Part shown: one piece after another, positions 8,701-18,048 of the stretch
How positions within the stretch are numbered: position 1 is the first letter of the stretch
Layout of the letters: every line of letters begins with the position of its first letter
From: an uncultured Muribaculaceae bacterium
GTDB taxonomy: Bacteria; Bacteroidota; Bacteroidia; Bacteroidales; Muribaculaceae
Direction of reading: 5' to 3'
DNA: 64,000 nt
NCBI GenBank assembly: GCA_910586565.1
Contig: CAJUIT010000006.1
Span: 1-64,000, forward strand
Position numbers and translations under genes: made by a program
The notes under the pieces: model-generated
Database searches by the model: none
What the model was told of the DNA's origin: nothing
What the model saw: the letters and a program-made list of their open reading frames with translations, nothing else

Positions 8701-10275
8701 TCAATTGTAGCGTGCGGCAACTTCGTTGGCCGCCTCGGTGAGCTTGGCGGTGCAATCGTCGGTGAGTTTGCCCGAAGCAATCACATCGAGCACATCGGCC
8801 TGATGCTTTGCGTGCAGCAACTGAAGCAGCGAGCTCTGGAACTCCTCAACCTTGTCGACGGGAACGTTGCCGAGCAAACCGTTAACGCCGCAATAGATAA
8901 CTGCGATTTCATCTTCAACGGCCCAGGGTTTGTACTGGGGCTGGATGAGCAGACGTTCGTTCTTGCGACCGCGGTCGATGACACGCGCGGTAACGGGGTC
9001 GATATCTCCACCGAATTTGGTGAATGATTCAAGCTCGCGGAACTGAGCCTGGTCGATTTTCAGCGTACCGGCAACCTTCTTCATCGACTTAATCTGTGCG
9101 TTACCGCCAACACGCGACACGGAGATACCCACGTTGATTGCGGGACGGATGCCTCGGTTGAAGAGCGATGTTTCCAGATAAATCTGACCGTCGGTGATTG
9201 AAATCACGTTGGTGGGGATATATGCCGACACGTCGCCTGCCTGTGTCTCGATGATGGGGAGCGCGGTGAGCGAACCTCCACCTTTCACCATAGGCTTGAG
9301 AACGGCGGGAAGGTCGTTCATGCTTTCGGCCACCTGCTGATTGTTGATAATCTTTGCGGCGCGTTCGAGCAGACGCGAGTGGAGATAGAAAATATCGCCG
9401 GGATAAGCCTCACGGCCCGAGGGACGTTTGAGGATAAGTGAAATCTCGCGGTAAGCCACGGCCTGTTTCGAAAGGTCATCGTAAACGATGAGGGCATCGC
9501 GGCCGGTGTCGCGGATGAATTCGCCGATGGCCACACCTGCGAAAGGTGAATAGTAGCGCATCGCAGCCGAGTCGGATGCCGTGGCGGCAACCACGCAGGT
9601 GTAGTCGAGAGCGCCGTGCTGACGCAATGTCTCCACGATTGCGGCTACCGAAGATGCTTTCTGACCGATTGCAACATAAATGCAGTAAACGGGCTTGCCT
9701 GCCTCGAAGTTCTTGCGCTGGTTGATGATGGTGTCGATGGCGATGGCGGTTTTACCAATCTGACGGTCGCCGATGATAAGCTCGCGCTGACCGCGGCCGA
9801 TGGGCACCATAGCATCCACAGCCTTGATGCCGGTTTGGAGCGGCTGAGTTACGGGCTGACGGAAAATTACACCGGGAGCCTTGCGCTCGAGGGGCATCAG
9901 ATAGCGTTCGCCTTCAATGGGGCCTCGGCCGTCGATGGGTTCGCCAAGAATGTTGATAACGCGGCCAAACACTCCCTCCCCTACCGGAATGGAAGCGATT
10001 TCACCGGTGCGGCGAACCGACATGCCTTCGGTCACCTTGTTCACGTCGTTGAGCAGAATCACGCCCACGTTGCTCTCCTCAAGGTTGAGGGCAACACCAC
10101 GCACGCCGTTCTCGAACTCAACGAGCTCATTGGCGCACACATTGTCGAGACCATAGACGTGAGCCACGCCGTCGCCCACTTCGAGCACCGACCCGACTTC
10201 TTCAAAAGTCACGGTTTTGTTGACGCTTTCGAGCTGCTGCTTTAAAACTTCAGAAATCTCGCTTGGATTAATCAT
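8701..10275 (-). CDS. atpA: F1Fo ATP synthase alpha subunit
   Basis: The non-catalytic nucleotide-binding subunit of F1. I set the start at ATG 10275 (MINPSEISEVLKQQLE), giving 524 residues; the upstream in-frame extension of 17 residues is not family-like. With this start the P-loop GDRQIGKT falls at 169-176, where E. coli has GDRQTGKT; the Ile in place of Thr still satisfies the Walker A pattern. The VISITDGQIYLE and SVSRVGGNAQ blocks are also present. Preceded by atpH with a strong hairpin in the gap. Confidence 0.96.
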   Translation of the reverse strand: MINPSEISEVLKQQLESVNKTVTFEEVGSVLEVGDGVAHVYGLDNVCANELVEFENGVRGVALNLEESNVGVILLNDVNKVTEGMSVRRTGEIASIPVGEGVFGRVINILGEPIDGRGPIEGERYLMPLERKAPGVIFRQPVTQPLQTGIKAVDAMVPIGRGQRELIIGDRQIGKTAIAIDTIINQRKNFEAGKPVYCIYVAIGQKASSVAAIVETLRQHGALDYTCVVAATASDSAAMRYYSPFAGVAIGEFIRDTGRDALIVYDDLSKQAVAYREISLILKRPSGREAYPGDIFYLHSRLLERAAKIINNQQVAESMNDLPAVLKPMVKGGGSLTALPIIETQAGDVSAYIPTNVISITDGQIYLETSLFNRGIRPAINVGISVSRVGGNAQIKSMKKVAGTLKIDQAQFRELESFTKFGGDIDPVTARVIDRGRKNERLLIQPQYKPWAVEDEIAVIYCGVNGLLGNVPVDKVEEFQSSLLQLLHAKHQADVLDVIASGKLTDDCTAKLTEAANEVAARYN

Positions 10276-10316
10276 TCTATTCGGTAAATAAAGAGAGTGA
10301 TGTTTAATTTTAGTTT

Positions 10317-10348
10317 CCGGATGCAACCGCTTTCAGCGGCACATCCGG
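10317..10348 (-). other. intercistronic hairpin between atpH and atpA
   Basis: A nested stem: outer CCGGATG (10317-10323) with CATCCGG (10342-10348), and inner CCGCT with AGCGG around a 3-nt loop. It lies wholly in the 100-bp gap upstream of atpA and is not followed by a U-run on the minus strand, so it does not look like a terminator. An mRNA stability or processing role is inference. Confidence 0.5.
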
Positions 10349-10375
10349 GCAATTCGTTTTCTTCCCCCGGGGTGT

Positions 10376-10918
10376 TTAACCGAGCAGCTTCTGGCGCAAC
10401 TGCTCAAGGTCGTTTTTAATTGAGGCATCAAGCCGTTCCGACCCGATGTTGACGGCAAAGCCGCCGATTAGTTCGGGGTCGACTTTGAAAGAGTACTCCA
10501 TCGTGCCCCCTTTCAGATGCGACTCTATAAGTTTTTTCAGACGCTCCTCCTCGGCTTTCCCCATCGGAGCCGCTGCGGTCACCTCCACCTTGTAGATGTT
10601 GTGAGCCTTGCGGTAATCTTCCTGGTAAGCCAATGCGATGGCCCGTGCCAGGGGCAGACGGTTGTTGCGCTGCAGAAGTTTCATGAAATCGGCGAACACC
10701 GAATCGGAGGGAGCGGCACCTGCAGCCGTTGTGAGCAACTGAATTTTCTTTTCGGGCGCAATAAACGGGTTGCCCACGGTGGCATCGAGCTCGGGCAACG
10801 ACTCAAAGCTTCCGCTTAAGGTTGTCATTAGCTCATAAAGCCGTTTGTCGGCCGATTTCTCCTCCGCAAACTTCAATAAAGCTTTGGCATAGCGCCGTGG
10901 AATCAATCCTTCGTTCAT
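10376..10918 (-). CDS. atpH: F1Fo ATP synthase delta subunit (OSCP)
   Basis: Part of the peripheral stalk, linking the b subunits to the top of F1. The 180-residue protein starts MNEGLIPRRYAKALLKFAEE, the typical RYAKAL opening, and ends with the family block DPELIGGFAVNIGSERLDASI. Size and order (between atpF and atpA) are canonical. Confidence 0.95.
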   Translation of the reverse strand: MNEGLIPRRYAKALLKFAEEKSADKRLYELMTTLSGSFESLPELDATVGNPFIAPEKKIQLLTTAAGAAPSDSVFADFMKLLQRNNRLPLARAIALAYQEDYRKAHNIYKVEVTAAAPMGKAEEERLKKLIESHLKGGTMEYSFKVDPELIGGFAVNIGSERLDASIKNDLEQLRQKLLG

Positions 10919-11046
10919 TGTTTGGTTGTTTGGTTAAGCCTCAGGCTTATTTTGTTTAAGGCCGCCGCGCGAAGCTGCGGTGTGGTTCGGGAAATGAATC
11001 GGTGTGAAAACCGCTGAAATGGATTTTGCCAATAGTGAGACGAGGC

Positions 11047-11544
11047 TCAGTTCTTGGTTTCCATTTCGTCGAGCAGAGTGTTGACGAGCTTATGCTGTGC
11101 TTTGTCGTCCTTCATCTGTTCGCGAGTCACCTGACCGGCGATAGCGAGCGCATAACGGCTCACTTCATCACGCAGGCTCTTCTCGGCTTCCTTGCGGCTC
11201 TGTTCAATCGACACTTTTGCCGATTCCATAACTTTCTGAGCCTCTTTCTTCGCTTCCTCGCGGGCTTCCTCAATAATCTGAGTTTTCATCTTGTTTGCCT
11301 CGGCAATGATGTCGGCCTGCTGATGACGGGCCTCGGCAACATAGCGCTGAGCCTCGACATTGGCGTTGTCGAGTTGCTCTTTGGCATTGCGTGCATACTC
11401 CACACCTTTGTCAATAAGGTCGGCACGACCATCGACACCCTTAAGAATAGCGGGCCACGCGTATTTCCACAAAATAAACAGGAGGATCGCAAAGGCCACG
11501 AACATCCATACGGTCAATCCGAAATCTACTTTAAATAGTTCCAT
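11047..11544 (-). CDS. atpF: F1Fo ATP synthase b subunit
   Basis: The peripheral stator stalk. A single N-terminal membrane helix (LTVWMFVAFAILLFILWKYA) is followed by a long charged coiled coil (about 30-165) rich in Ala, Glu, Lys and Gln. Length 165 residues is usual. It sits between atpE and atpH. Only one b-type gene is present, so the stalk is presumably a homodimer. Confidence 0.95.
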   Translation of the reverse strand: MELFKVDFGLTVWMFVAFAILLFILWKYAWPAILKGVDGRADLIDKGVEYARNAKEQLDNANVEAQRYVAEARHQQADIIAEANKMKTQIIEEAREEAKKEAQKVMESAKVSIEQSRKEAEKSLRDEVSRYALAIAGQVTREQMKDDKAQHKLVNTLLDEMETKN

Positions 11545-11640
11545 AAAACCTAATAGAATTGCTTTTTCTTAATGATTTGTTTTCTGAGGTGTTAGAGCAG
11601 CAAGCAACCGGAGCTCAGAGGCATTACCGGAAACCGCCGT

Positions 11641-11676
11641 TTGAAACCCGGCCGCGGGGAATGCGGCGGGTTTCAA
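11641..11676 (-). other. strong hairpin immediately 3' of atpE
   Basis: TTGAAACCCGGCCGC (11641-11655) pairs with GCGGCGGGTTTCAA (11663-11676) with one bulged base and a short loop. On the transcript it follows the atpE stop codon by about 21 nt. There is no U-run after it, so it is not a classical terminator. Protection of atpE mRNA from 3' decay, to supply the high copy number of subunit c, is an inference. Confidence 0.55.
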
Positions 11677-11697
11677 GGCGTTAAGGCTAACTGCGGA

Positions 11698-11940
11698 TTA
11701 AACGAAGAGGGCGAGCACGCACACGATTACGGCGAAGAGGGCAACACCTTCCACGAGAGCCGCAATCACGATCATGTTTGAACGGATGTCGCCGGCAGCT
11801 TCAGGCTGACGTGCGATTGCTTCCATGGCCGAGGAGCCGATCTTACCGATACCGATACCTGCGGCGATAGCTGCGATACCTGCGCCAATTGATGCGCCGA
11901 GACCAACGAGAGCTTCTGCTGCTAAAATCAATCCTAACAT
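11698..11940 (-). CDS. atpE: F1Fo ATP synthase c subunit (proteolipid)
   Basis: The membrane rotor ring subunit, 80 residues forming a two-helix hairpin. The polar loop ARQPE (43-47) and the ion-carrying Glu64 (ALVEGVALF) are clear. The position equivalent to Gln32 of the Na+ ring of Ilyobacter is Ile, and the residue after Glu64 is Gly rather than Ser. The Na+-coordinating set is therefore absent and the ring is probably proton-specific. That reading is by eye alignment. A stable hairpin follows the gene. Confidence 0.96.
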   Translation of the reverse strand: MLGLILAAEALVGLGASIGAGIAAIAAGIGIGKIGSSAMEAIARQPEAAGDIRSNMIVIAALVEGVALFAVIVCVLALFV

Positions 11941-11990
11941 AGTTGTTTAAGTTTTGAGAGTTATTTTATCGTTTGTTTAATTTCAATCTT

Positions 11991-13151
11991 TTATTTTGCC
12001 ACAGCGGTTGCCTTGGCATCACCGTTGTGATGTTCGCCCTCTTCATGTTTCTCGTGATGCTCCTCCTGAGCAAGTGAGATGAAGATTGTGGAAAGCATCG
12101 TGAACACATAGGCCTGAATGAAGCTTACGAGCACGTCGATAAGCAACATGAACACTGAGAACAGCACTGAAACCACTGCGGTGCCCGAAGCCACGGCATA
12201 GCCCATCGCTCCGAAAATGAAGATGAGCAGTGTGAGCACAAGCACAATCATGTGGCCGCCCATCATGTTGGCGAACAGACGCACTGTAAGCGCCGCAGGC
12301 TTTGTGAAGATGCCGAACACCTCAATTACCTGCATGATGGGGATGGGGAACTTGAGCCAGATGGGAACATCGGGCCAGAAAATCTCTTTCCAATAGTGCT
12401 TGGTACCAAAAAAGTTGGTCATCACGAATGTCATGATGGCAAGCACCATTGTCACAGCGATGTTGCCCGTAACATTTGCGCCGCCGGGGAACACAACAAT
12501 AAGTCCCAACAGGTTCATGAAGAAGATGAACATGAACACCGACAGCAGATAGGGTGCGAAGCGGGGAGCCTTCTCCTTGAGGGTTGATTTAATCACACCC
12601 ACATAGATGAACTCCACGAGTGTTTCAAAAGCGCCCAACCCCTTTCGAGGAGCCTTGAAGGGATTTTTGCGATGCCAACGGGCGAGCATCAGACAGCACA
12701 CGAGCACGATGATGCAGGCAATGAAAATGGCACACACATTCTTTGTTATGGAAAGATCCCAGGGCTTGTATTCAACGCCATCGACAATCTCCACGAGTTT
12801 TCCCTTGTAGTCACCCTCTGTTGCGATGCGGAAGGTTGCATTGCCGTCGGTGTAGGTTTGCCCGTGAGTCACGCGCGAGGAGGAGAAAACGTGAAGGCCG
12901 TCCTTACCCCACACAATGATAGGGAGAGGAATGCGCTTGTGGTGGTTGAAAGGCACCTCCCATCCGTATCCGTCGCCGAGATGCTCGAAGATTGTCTCCT
13001 TCAGATTTGGCTTTTCCTCCTCGGCTTGAGTCTCGACAGTCTTGAGTTCGTCGGTAACTTCCGATTCCACGCCTCCGGCCGCAGCTTCAGTTGCATGGCA
13101 ACCGGCTACTGCAGCAAAAAGTATGGTTAATATGAACAGGAATCTCTTCAT
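11991..13151 (-). CDS. atpB: F1Fo ATP synthase a subunit
   Basis: The membrane stator channel subunit. At 386 residues it is longer than the E. coli protein because of an N-terminal signal-like helix (MKRFLFILTILFAAVAGCHA) and a periplasmic segment up to about residue 130, a form usual in Bacteroidetes. The essential Arg is in LTVRLFANMMGGHM. The C-terminus is His/Glu-rich (EEHHEKHEEGEHHNG). It precedes atpE, the usual order. Confidence 0.94.
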   Translation of the reverse strand: MKRFLFILTILFAAVAGCHATEAAAGGVESEVTDELKTVETQAEEEKPNLKETIFEHLGDGYGWEVPFNHHKRIPLPIIVWGKDGLHVFSSSRVTHGQTYTDGNATFRIATEGDYKGKLVEIVDGVEYKPWDLSITKNVCAIFIACIIVLVCCLMLARWHRKNPFKAPRKGLGAFETLVEFIYVGVIKSTLKEKAPRFAPYLLSVFMFIFFMNLLGLIVVFPGGANVTGNIAVTMVLAIMTFVMTNFFGTKHYWKEIFWPDVPIWLKFPIPIMQVIEVFGIFTKPAALTVRLFANMMGGHMIVLVLTLLIFIFGAMGYAVASGTAVVSVLFSVFMLLIDVLVSFIQAYVFTMLSTIFISLAQEEHHEKHEEGEHHNGDAKATAVAK

Positions 13152-13233
13152 TTTAAGTTTGAACGGGAAGGTTTGTCTTTCCTTTTATTGTTAAACCGCC
13201 GCGCCACTGAGAGCGCTTTGGCTTCATTTCATG

Positions 13234-13467
13234 TTAATACACACACACTGAGATAACATCGCGGTCGACATCGACAATGCCACCAGCCACCTCCACCTCG
13301 CTCTCCTTGTCGTTGAACTTGTAGCGGATTTTACCCGGCACGAGGGTCGAGATAAGAGCCGCATGGTGTGGCAACACCGTGAAACTCCCCTTTTCGCCGG
13401 GCAGAGTGACCGAAGTTGCCTCCCCCTCGAAAAGAATCTTTTCAGCTGAAATTATCTTTAGTGTCAT
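13234..13467 (-). CDS. atpC: F1Fo ATP synthase epsilon subunit, short form
   Basis: The F1 rotor foot. The 77-residue protein contains only the N-terminal beta-sandwich (MTLKIISAEKILFEGEATSV ... GSFTVLPHHAALIS). The C-terminal two-helix domain that inhibits ATP hydrolysis in E. coli or Bacillus is missing. Short epsilons of this kind are found in Bacteroidetes. It follows atpD by 41 bp. The loss suggests that epsilon-mediated inhibition does not operate here, which is inference. Confidence 0.92.
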   Translation of the reverse strand: MTLKIISAEKILFEGEATSVTLPGEKGSFTVLPHHAALISTLVPGKIRYKFNDKESEVEVAGGIVDVDRDVISVCVY

Positions 13468-13508
13468 GAGTAATAATCAATATTGTTAGCGATGGCTTCA
13501 GGCGAGTG

Positions 13509-15011
13509 TTATTTCACCTCGGCAAGCATCTTCTTACCTTTCTCGATAGCCTCGTCGATGGTGCCGACATTGAGGAATGCCTGCTCGGGATATTGATCCA
13601 TCTCACCCGAAAGAATCATCTTGAAGCCGCGGATGGTCTCGCTCAGCGGAACCATCACACCGGGCAGACCGGTGAACTGCTCGGCAACGTGGAAAGGCTG
13701 CGACAGGAAGCGCTGCGCACGGCGTGCACGGGCAACCACCAGCTTATCTTCGTCGGAGAGCTCGTCGACACCGAGAATTGCAATGATATCCTGCAACTCG
13801 TTGTATTTCTGCAAAAGCTGCTTCACAGCCTGTGCGGTATTGTAGTGTTCCTCACCGATGATATTGGGGTCGAGGATTCGTGAAGTTGATTCGAGGGGGT
13901 CGACAGCGGGATAGATACCGAGCTCCGAAATCTTACGGCTCAACACGGTTGTTGCATCGAGGAAGCTGAAAGTAGTGGCGGGAGCAGGGTCGGTCAAGTC
14001 GTCGGCGGGAACGTAGATAGCCTGCACCGATGTGATTGAACCGTTTTTGGTTGATGTGATTCGTTCCTGCAGTGAACCCATTTCGGATGCAAGGGTGGGC
14101 TGATAACCCACAGCCGACGGCATGCGGCCGAGAAGCGCCGACACCTCGGAACCGGCCTGTGTGAAACGGAAGATGTTGTCGATGAACAGAAGGATATCCT
14201 TACCGCCACCATCCTGGTCGCGGAACTGTTCGGCAACAGTCAGACCGGAAAGTGCCACACGCAGACGTGCACCCGGGGGCTCGTTCATCTGGCCGAACAC
14301 GAGGGTTGCCTGCGACTGTTCAACCTCTTTCATGTCAACATCGCCAAGATTCCACTCCCCTTTCTCCATACCTTCGCGGAACTTGTCGCCATATTTCATT
14401 ACACCGCTCTCAATCATCTCACGGAGAAGGTCGTTACCCTCGCGGGTACGTTCGCCCACACCGGTGAACACCGAGAAGCCGTTGTGACCCTTTGCGATGT
14501 TGTTGATGAGCTCCATGATAAGCACCGTCTTACCCACACCGGCGCCACCGAACAGACCGATTTTACCACCTTTCGAGTAGGGCTCGAGAAGGTCGATAAC
14601 CTTGATACCCGTATAGAGAATCTCGGTTCCGATTGTGAGCTCGTCGAATTCGGGAGCAGGCTGATGGATGGGACGGAGATTGTCGCGGTTAAGTTCGGGA
14701 AGGTGGTCGATTGCATCGCCGATAACGTTGAGCAGACGACCTTTCACCTGTTCGCCTGTGGGCACGGCGATAGGACGTTCGAGGTTGTCGACACGGAGAC
14801 CGCGACGCAAGCCGTCGGTGCTCTCCATTGCAACGCAGCGCACGGTGTCCTCACCAATGTGCTGTTCCACTTCGAGAATCAACATAGAACCGTCATTGCG
14901 GTCGACCTTAAGCGCAGTGTAGATGGGAGGGAGAATGTTATCCTCGCCTTCAAAAATCACATCGACAACGGGGCCGATTACCTGCGCTATTTTTCCGAAT
15001 TTATCGCTCAT
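13509..15011 (-). CDS. atpD: F1Fo ATP synthase beta subunit
   Basis: The catalytic subunit of F1, 500 residues. The P-loop GGAGVGKT is at 155-162 and the catalytic-Glu segment GERTREG at 186-192. The DELSEED-like lever is ILGVDELSDEDKL. It is the first gene of the atp block, 85 bp after nuoH. The Bacteroidetes order D-C-B-E-F-H-A-G is kept intact. Confidence 0.97.
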   Translation of the reverse strand: MSDKFGKIAQVIGPVVDVIFEGEDNILPPIYTALKVDRNDGSMLILEVEQHIGEDTVRCVAMESTDGLRRGLRVDNLERPIAVPTGEQVKGRLLNVIGDAIDHLPELNRDNLRPIHQPAPEFDELTIGTEILYTGIKVIDLLEPYSKGGKIGLFGGAGVGKTVLIMELINNIAKGHNGFSVFTGVGERTREGNDLLREMIESGVMKYGDKFREGMEKGEWNLGDVDMKEVEQSQATLVFGQMNEPPGARLRVALSGLTVAEQFRDQDGGGKDILLFIDNIFRFTQAGSEVSALLGRMPSAVGYQPTLASEMGSLQERITSTKNGSITSVQAIYVPADDLTDPAPATTFSFLDATTVLSRKISELGIYPAVDPLESTSRILDPNIIGEEHYNTAQAVKQLLQKYNELQDIIAILGVDELSDEDKLVVARARRAQRFLSQPFHVAEQFTGLPGVMVPLSETIRGFKMILSGEMDQYPEQAFLNVGTIDEAIEKGKKMLAEVK

Positions 15012-15096
15012 TATGATGAGAGTGTATGTGTTGATGTTATTATGCTGTTGTTAACTTTTAGCATGCCTGAAACATGCACGGGAGCTTTCCCGCTTT

Positions 15097-16197
15097 TCAG
15101 AAGGTTCCGAAATACCATCCCTGCCAGATAACCACTACCATGAGGGCGAGGTTGAACAGGTTGATGGGAAGGAGGTACTTCCATTCGAGAGCCAGAAGCT
15201 GGTCGATGCGCAAACGGGGATATGTCCACTTGAACCAGATGATGACAAACGACAAAACGAAAGCCTTGAGGAGGAACCACACCACCGAGGGGATGTAGCC
15301 CATGATTTCATTGAATCCGTCCCAGCCTGCCACGCGGAAAGGCATCCAGCCGCCGAAGAACATGAGGGTTGCCACACTTGCCACGATGAAGAGGTTGAGG
15401 TATTCGGCCAGATAGAAGAAGCCGAAGTGGATACCCGAATATTCGGTGTGATAACCGGCGGTAAGCTCACTTTCAGCCTCAGGAAGGTCGAACGGGCCAC
15501 GGTTTGTTTCGGCGGTACCTGCAATCATGTAGATGATGAAAGCGATGACAGCGGGGATGTGAGCCGAGAAGATAAACCAATGGTCGGCCTGAGCCTCAAC
15601 AATTTTCACAACATCCATTGTGCCGGCGAAAGCCACCATTGTGAGAATCGACAAACCGACAGAAAGCTCGTAGCTCACCATCTGCGCACCCGAACGGAGC
15701 GCACCGATGAGTGTGAATTTGTTGTTTGACGACCAACCGGCCAACAGAATGCCAAGCACGCCAATCGACGAACATGCAATCAGGAAGAAGATGCCGATGT
15801 TGAAATCGATAATCTGCAATCCGTTACCCCAAGGGAGAACCGCAAATGCGAGCATTGATGCGATGATGACCAGATAGGGGGCAAGGGCAAAGAGAAATTT
15901 ATCAATATGATTGAGCGAGATAAGCTCCTTGATAAGAATCTTGAACATGTCGGCCACACTCTGAAGCAACCCCCAGGGGCCCACACGGTTCGGGCCAAGG
16001 CGGCACTGGAAGTAGGCGCAAATCTTACGCTCGTAGAGAATGTAGAAGAGCGCAAGCACCGAGTAGACCAGCAGCAGGCCCACACCCACGAGCACACATT
16101 CAACCGTTGTGGCCAGCCACGACGGCATGCAGTTGTTGAGCAGGTTGTCGAACCATGCCGAGAAAGTATGGAAATTATCTATCGTGTAGTTATCCAT
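15097..16197 (-). CDS. nuoH: NADH-quinone oxidoreductase subunit H (complex I)
   Basis: The membrane subunit forming the quinone chamber at the junction of the two arms. The 366-residue protein carries ERKICAYFQCRLGPNRVGP (56-74) and FDLPEAESELTAGYH (236-250), the charged loop lining the quinone site. It is separated from nuoCD by a 228-bp gap and is followed directly by atpD, not by nuoI. Confidence 0.96.
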   Translation of the reverse strand: MDNYTIDNFHTFSAWFDNLLNNCMPSWLATTVECVLVGVGLLLVYSVLALFYILYERKICAYFQCRLGPNRVGPWGLLQSVADMFKILIKELISLNHIDKFLFALAPYLVIIASMLAFAVLPWGNGLQIIDFNIGIFFLIACSSIGVLGILLAGWSSNNKFTLIGALRSGAQMVSYELSVGLSILTMVAFAGTMDVVKIVEAQADHWFIFSAHIPAVIAFIIYMIAGTAETNRGPFDLPEAESELTAGYHTEYSGIHFGFFYLAEYLNLFIVASVATLMFFGGWMPFRVAGWDGFNEIMGYIPSVVWFLLKAFVLSFVIIWFKWTYPRLRIDQLLALEWKYLLPINLFNLALMVVVIWQGWYFGTF

Positions 16198-16378
16198 AAC
16201 GTTGTGATAAATGAAAAGTGTCTGTTCTAAATATGTTTATTATGGCTGTTAATCAGTTCTTGTGCGGAGAAATCTTTATGTTCAATCACTGCAGCCCAAC
16301 ATTATGCATCGGGAATTGGGAATAGAATCAAAAGATATTTTCGCTGCTGAACTTAACTTATTTTGAACAGCCACTTGG

Positions 16379-16386
16379 CAAAATTA
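16379..16386 (-). promoter_or_regulatory. possible internal promoter -7 element upstream of nuoH
   Basis: The 228-bp gap between nuoCD and nuoH is unusually long for this cluster. On the minus strand it holds TAATTTTG (16386-16379), matching TAnnTTTG. A TTG lies about 22 bp upstream, slightly off the usual 19-20 bp. If real, it would add transcription of nuoH, the whole atp block and nuoI-N. However, the element overlaps no more than this one weak -33 match. Confidence 0.28.
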
Positions 16387-16425
16387 CTCTTAGTCAATCA
16401 ATTGTTAACAATCGGGCTGACGACA

Positions 16426-18048
16426 TCAGCGGTCCATATCGGGCACGATGTAGTCGAGCGAGCCGCCGATGGTGATGAGGTCGGCGATTTTCTGCCCGCG
16501 GGTGATGTGGTCGACAACCGCAGCCGCTGTCAAACTCGGGGTGACGAGTTTCAGTCGGTAGGGCTTGTTGCCACCATCGCTCTCGATGTAAACGCCGAAG
16601 AGGCCGCGGCATCCCTCAACAACCTGGAACCAATGGCCTACAGGGAGTTTCAGCACTTTGGGAACTTTTGCAAGCCATTCACCTTCGGGAATATTGTCGA
16701 TGAGTTGCTCGATGATGTGGGCACTCTGCAGGATTTCGTCCATGCGGTTTTTGAAACGCGCCATCGAGTCACCCTCGGTGCGCACAACCTGCTCGAAATC
16801 GAGTTTGTCATATCCGCTGTAGGGGTGGGTTTTGCGCACGTCGCAAGCCCAACCCGACGCACGGCCGGAGGCACCTGTGATTGAGTAGGAAATTGCATCT
16901 TCACGCGACAGAACGCCAACGCCTTCCATACGGTTCTTTGCAATCACGTTGCCGGTGAAAATCTTGTTGTATTCCTTTACGTTCTTGGGGATGACGGCGA
17001 GCAGCTCCTTCACATCCTTCACAAAGTCGGGATGGAGGTCGGCCATCACACCGCCGATGCAATCGTAGTTGAATGTCATGCGGGCGCCGCATGTTTTCTC
17101 CATGATGTCGAGAATCTGCTCACGAACACGCAGTGTGTAGAATAACATTGTTGTTGCACCGAGGTCCATGCAGAATGTGCCGATGAAAAGACAGTGCGAA
17201 GCGATACGCGAAAGCTCATCCATGAGCACGCGGATTACGCGGGCACGTTCGGGCACCTCGATTCCGGCTGCTTTCTCTATGCAGAGGCAAAGGCCGTGAT
17301 GGTAGTTGTGAGCCGAGAAATAGTCGAGACGGTCCATGTAATGGAGAGTCTGCATGTAGGTTAAATCCTCACAGAGTTTTTCAACCCCGCGGTGGATGTA
17401 GCCCATATACACGTCGATTTTCTTGATTGTCTCGGAATCGATTGATGTGCGGAAGCGCAACACACCGTGAGTTGCGGGGTGCTGCGGGCCGATGTTCACA
17501 ACAAAATCATCGTCGCTGAACACGGGAACTTCCTTTTTCTCGACCTTGCCGTCGGGCAGTTCAACCCAAGTGTTGGTAACATCGCTCTGTCGCTCGTTCT
17601 CAACCGACACGGGATTGAGTTCGGGATTGGCGTCGTAGTCCTTGCGCAAGGGGTAACCGACCCAATCGATGTTGAGGAAGAGACGACGCATGTCGGGATT
17701 ACCAATAAACACAATGCCGAAGAAATCATAAACCTCGCGTTCGAAAATTCCAGCGATGCGGTAGAGGTCGGCAATGCTGTGCAACATGGGGTTATCGCGG
17801 TCAGTTGTCGAAGTCTTGACCGACACGAACTGCTTTGTGGCAGTTGAAGTGAGGTAGTAGACGCAGCCGAGCGAGTCGGTCCAGTCCATACCCACAATCG
17901 TCACTAAATAGTCGAAACCATGCTCGTCGCGCAGCGTCTTGATCAGGTCGTGAAGCTTGGCGTCGGCAATGTTAATCAGCAGAATCTCACCGTTCTCGAA
18001 GGTCGCTTCGGGAAAACTCTTTGAGATCTTGTCCTGCAATTCAGCCAT
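16426..18048 (-). CDS. nuoCD: NADH-quinone oxidoreductase fused subunit C/D (complex I)
   Basis: A fusion of the 30-kDa NuoC and 49-kDa NuoD subunits, which form the quinone-site side of the hydrophilic arm. The start is ATG 18048 (MAELQDKISKSF); the 41 residues upstream are not protein-like. NuoC block: FEREVYDFFGIVFIGNPDMR near residue 102. NuoD block: GPQHPATHGVLRF from residue 187, plus the C-terminal GSLDYIVPDMDR. Total 540 residues. The C-D fusion is normal in Bacteroidetes and some Gammaproteobacteria. Confidence 0.96.
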   Translation of the reverse strand: MAELQDKISKSFPEATFENGEILLINIADAKLHDLIKTLRDEHGFDYLVTIVGMDWTDSLGCVYYLTSTATKQFVSVKTSTTDRDNPMLHSIADLYRIAGIFEREVYDFFGIVFIGNPDMRRLFLNIDWVGYPLRKDYDANPELNPVSVENERQSDVTNTWVELPDGKVEKKEVPVFSDDDFVVNIGPQHPATHGVLRFRTSIDSETIKKIDVYMGYIHRGVEKLCEDLTYMQTLHYMDRLDYFSAHNYHHGLCLCIEKAAGIEVPERARVIRVLMDELSRIASHCLFIGTFCMDLGATTMLFYTLRVREQILDIMEKTCGARMTFNYDCIGGVMADLHPDFVKDVKELLAVIPKNVKEYNKIFTGNVIAKNRMEGVGVLSREDAISYSITGASGRASGWACDVRKTHPYSGYDKLDFEQVVRTEGDSMARFKNRMDEILQSAHIIEQLIDNIPEGEWLAKVPKVLKLPVGHWFQVVEGCRGLFGVYIESDGGNKPYRLKLVTPSLTAAAVVDHITRGQKIADLITIGGSLDYIVPDMDR

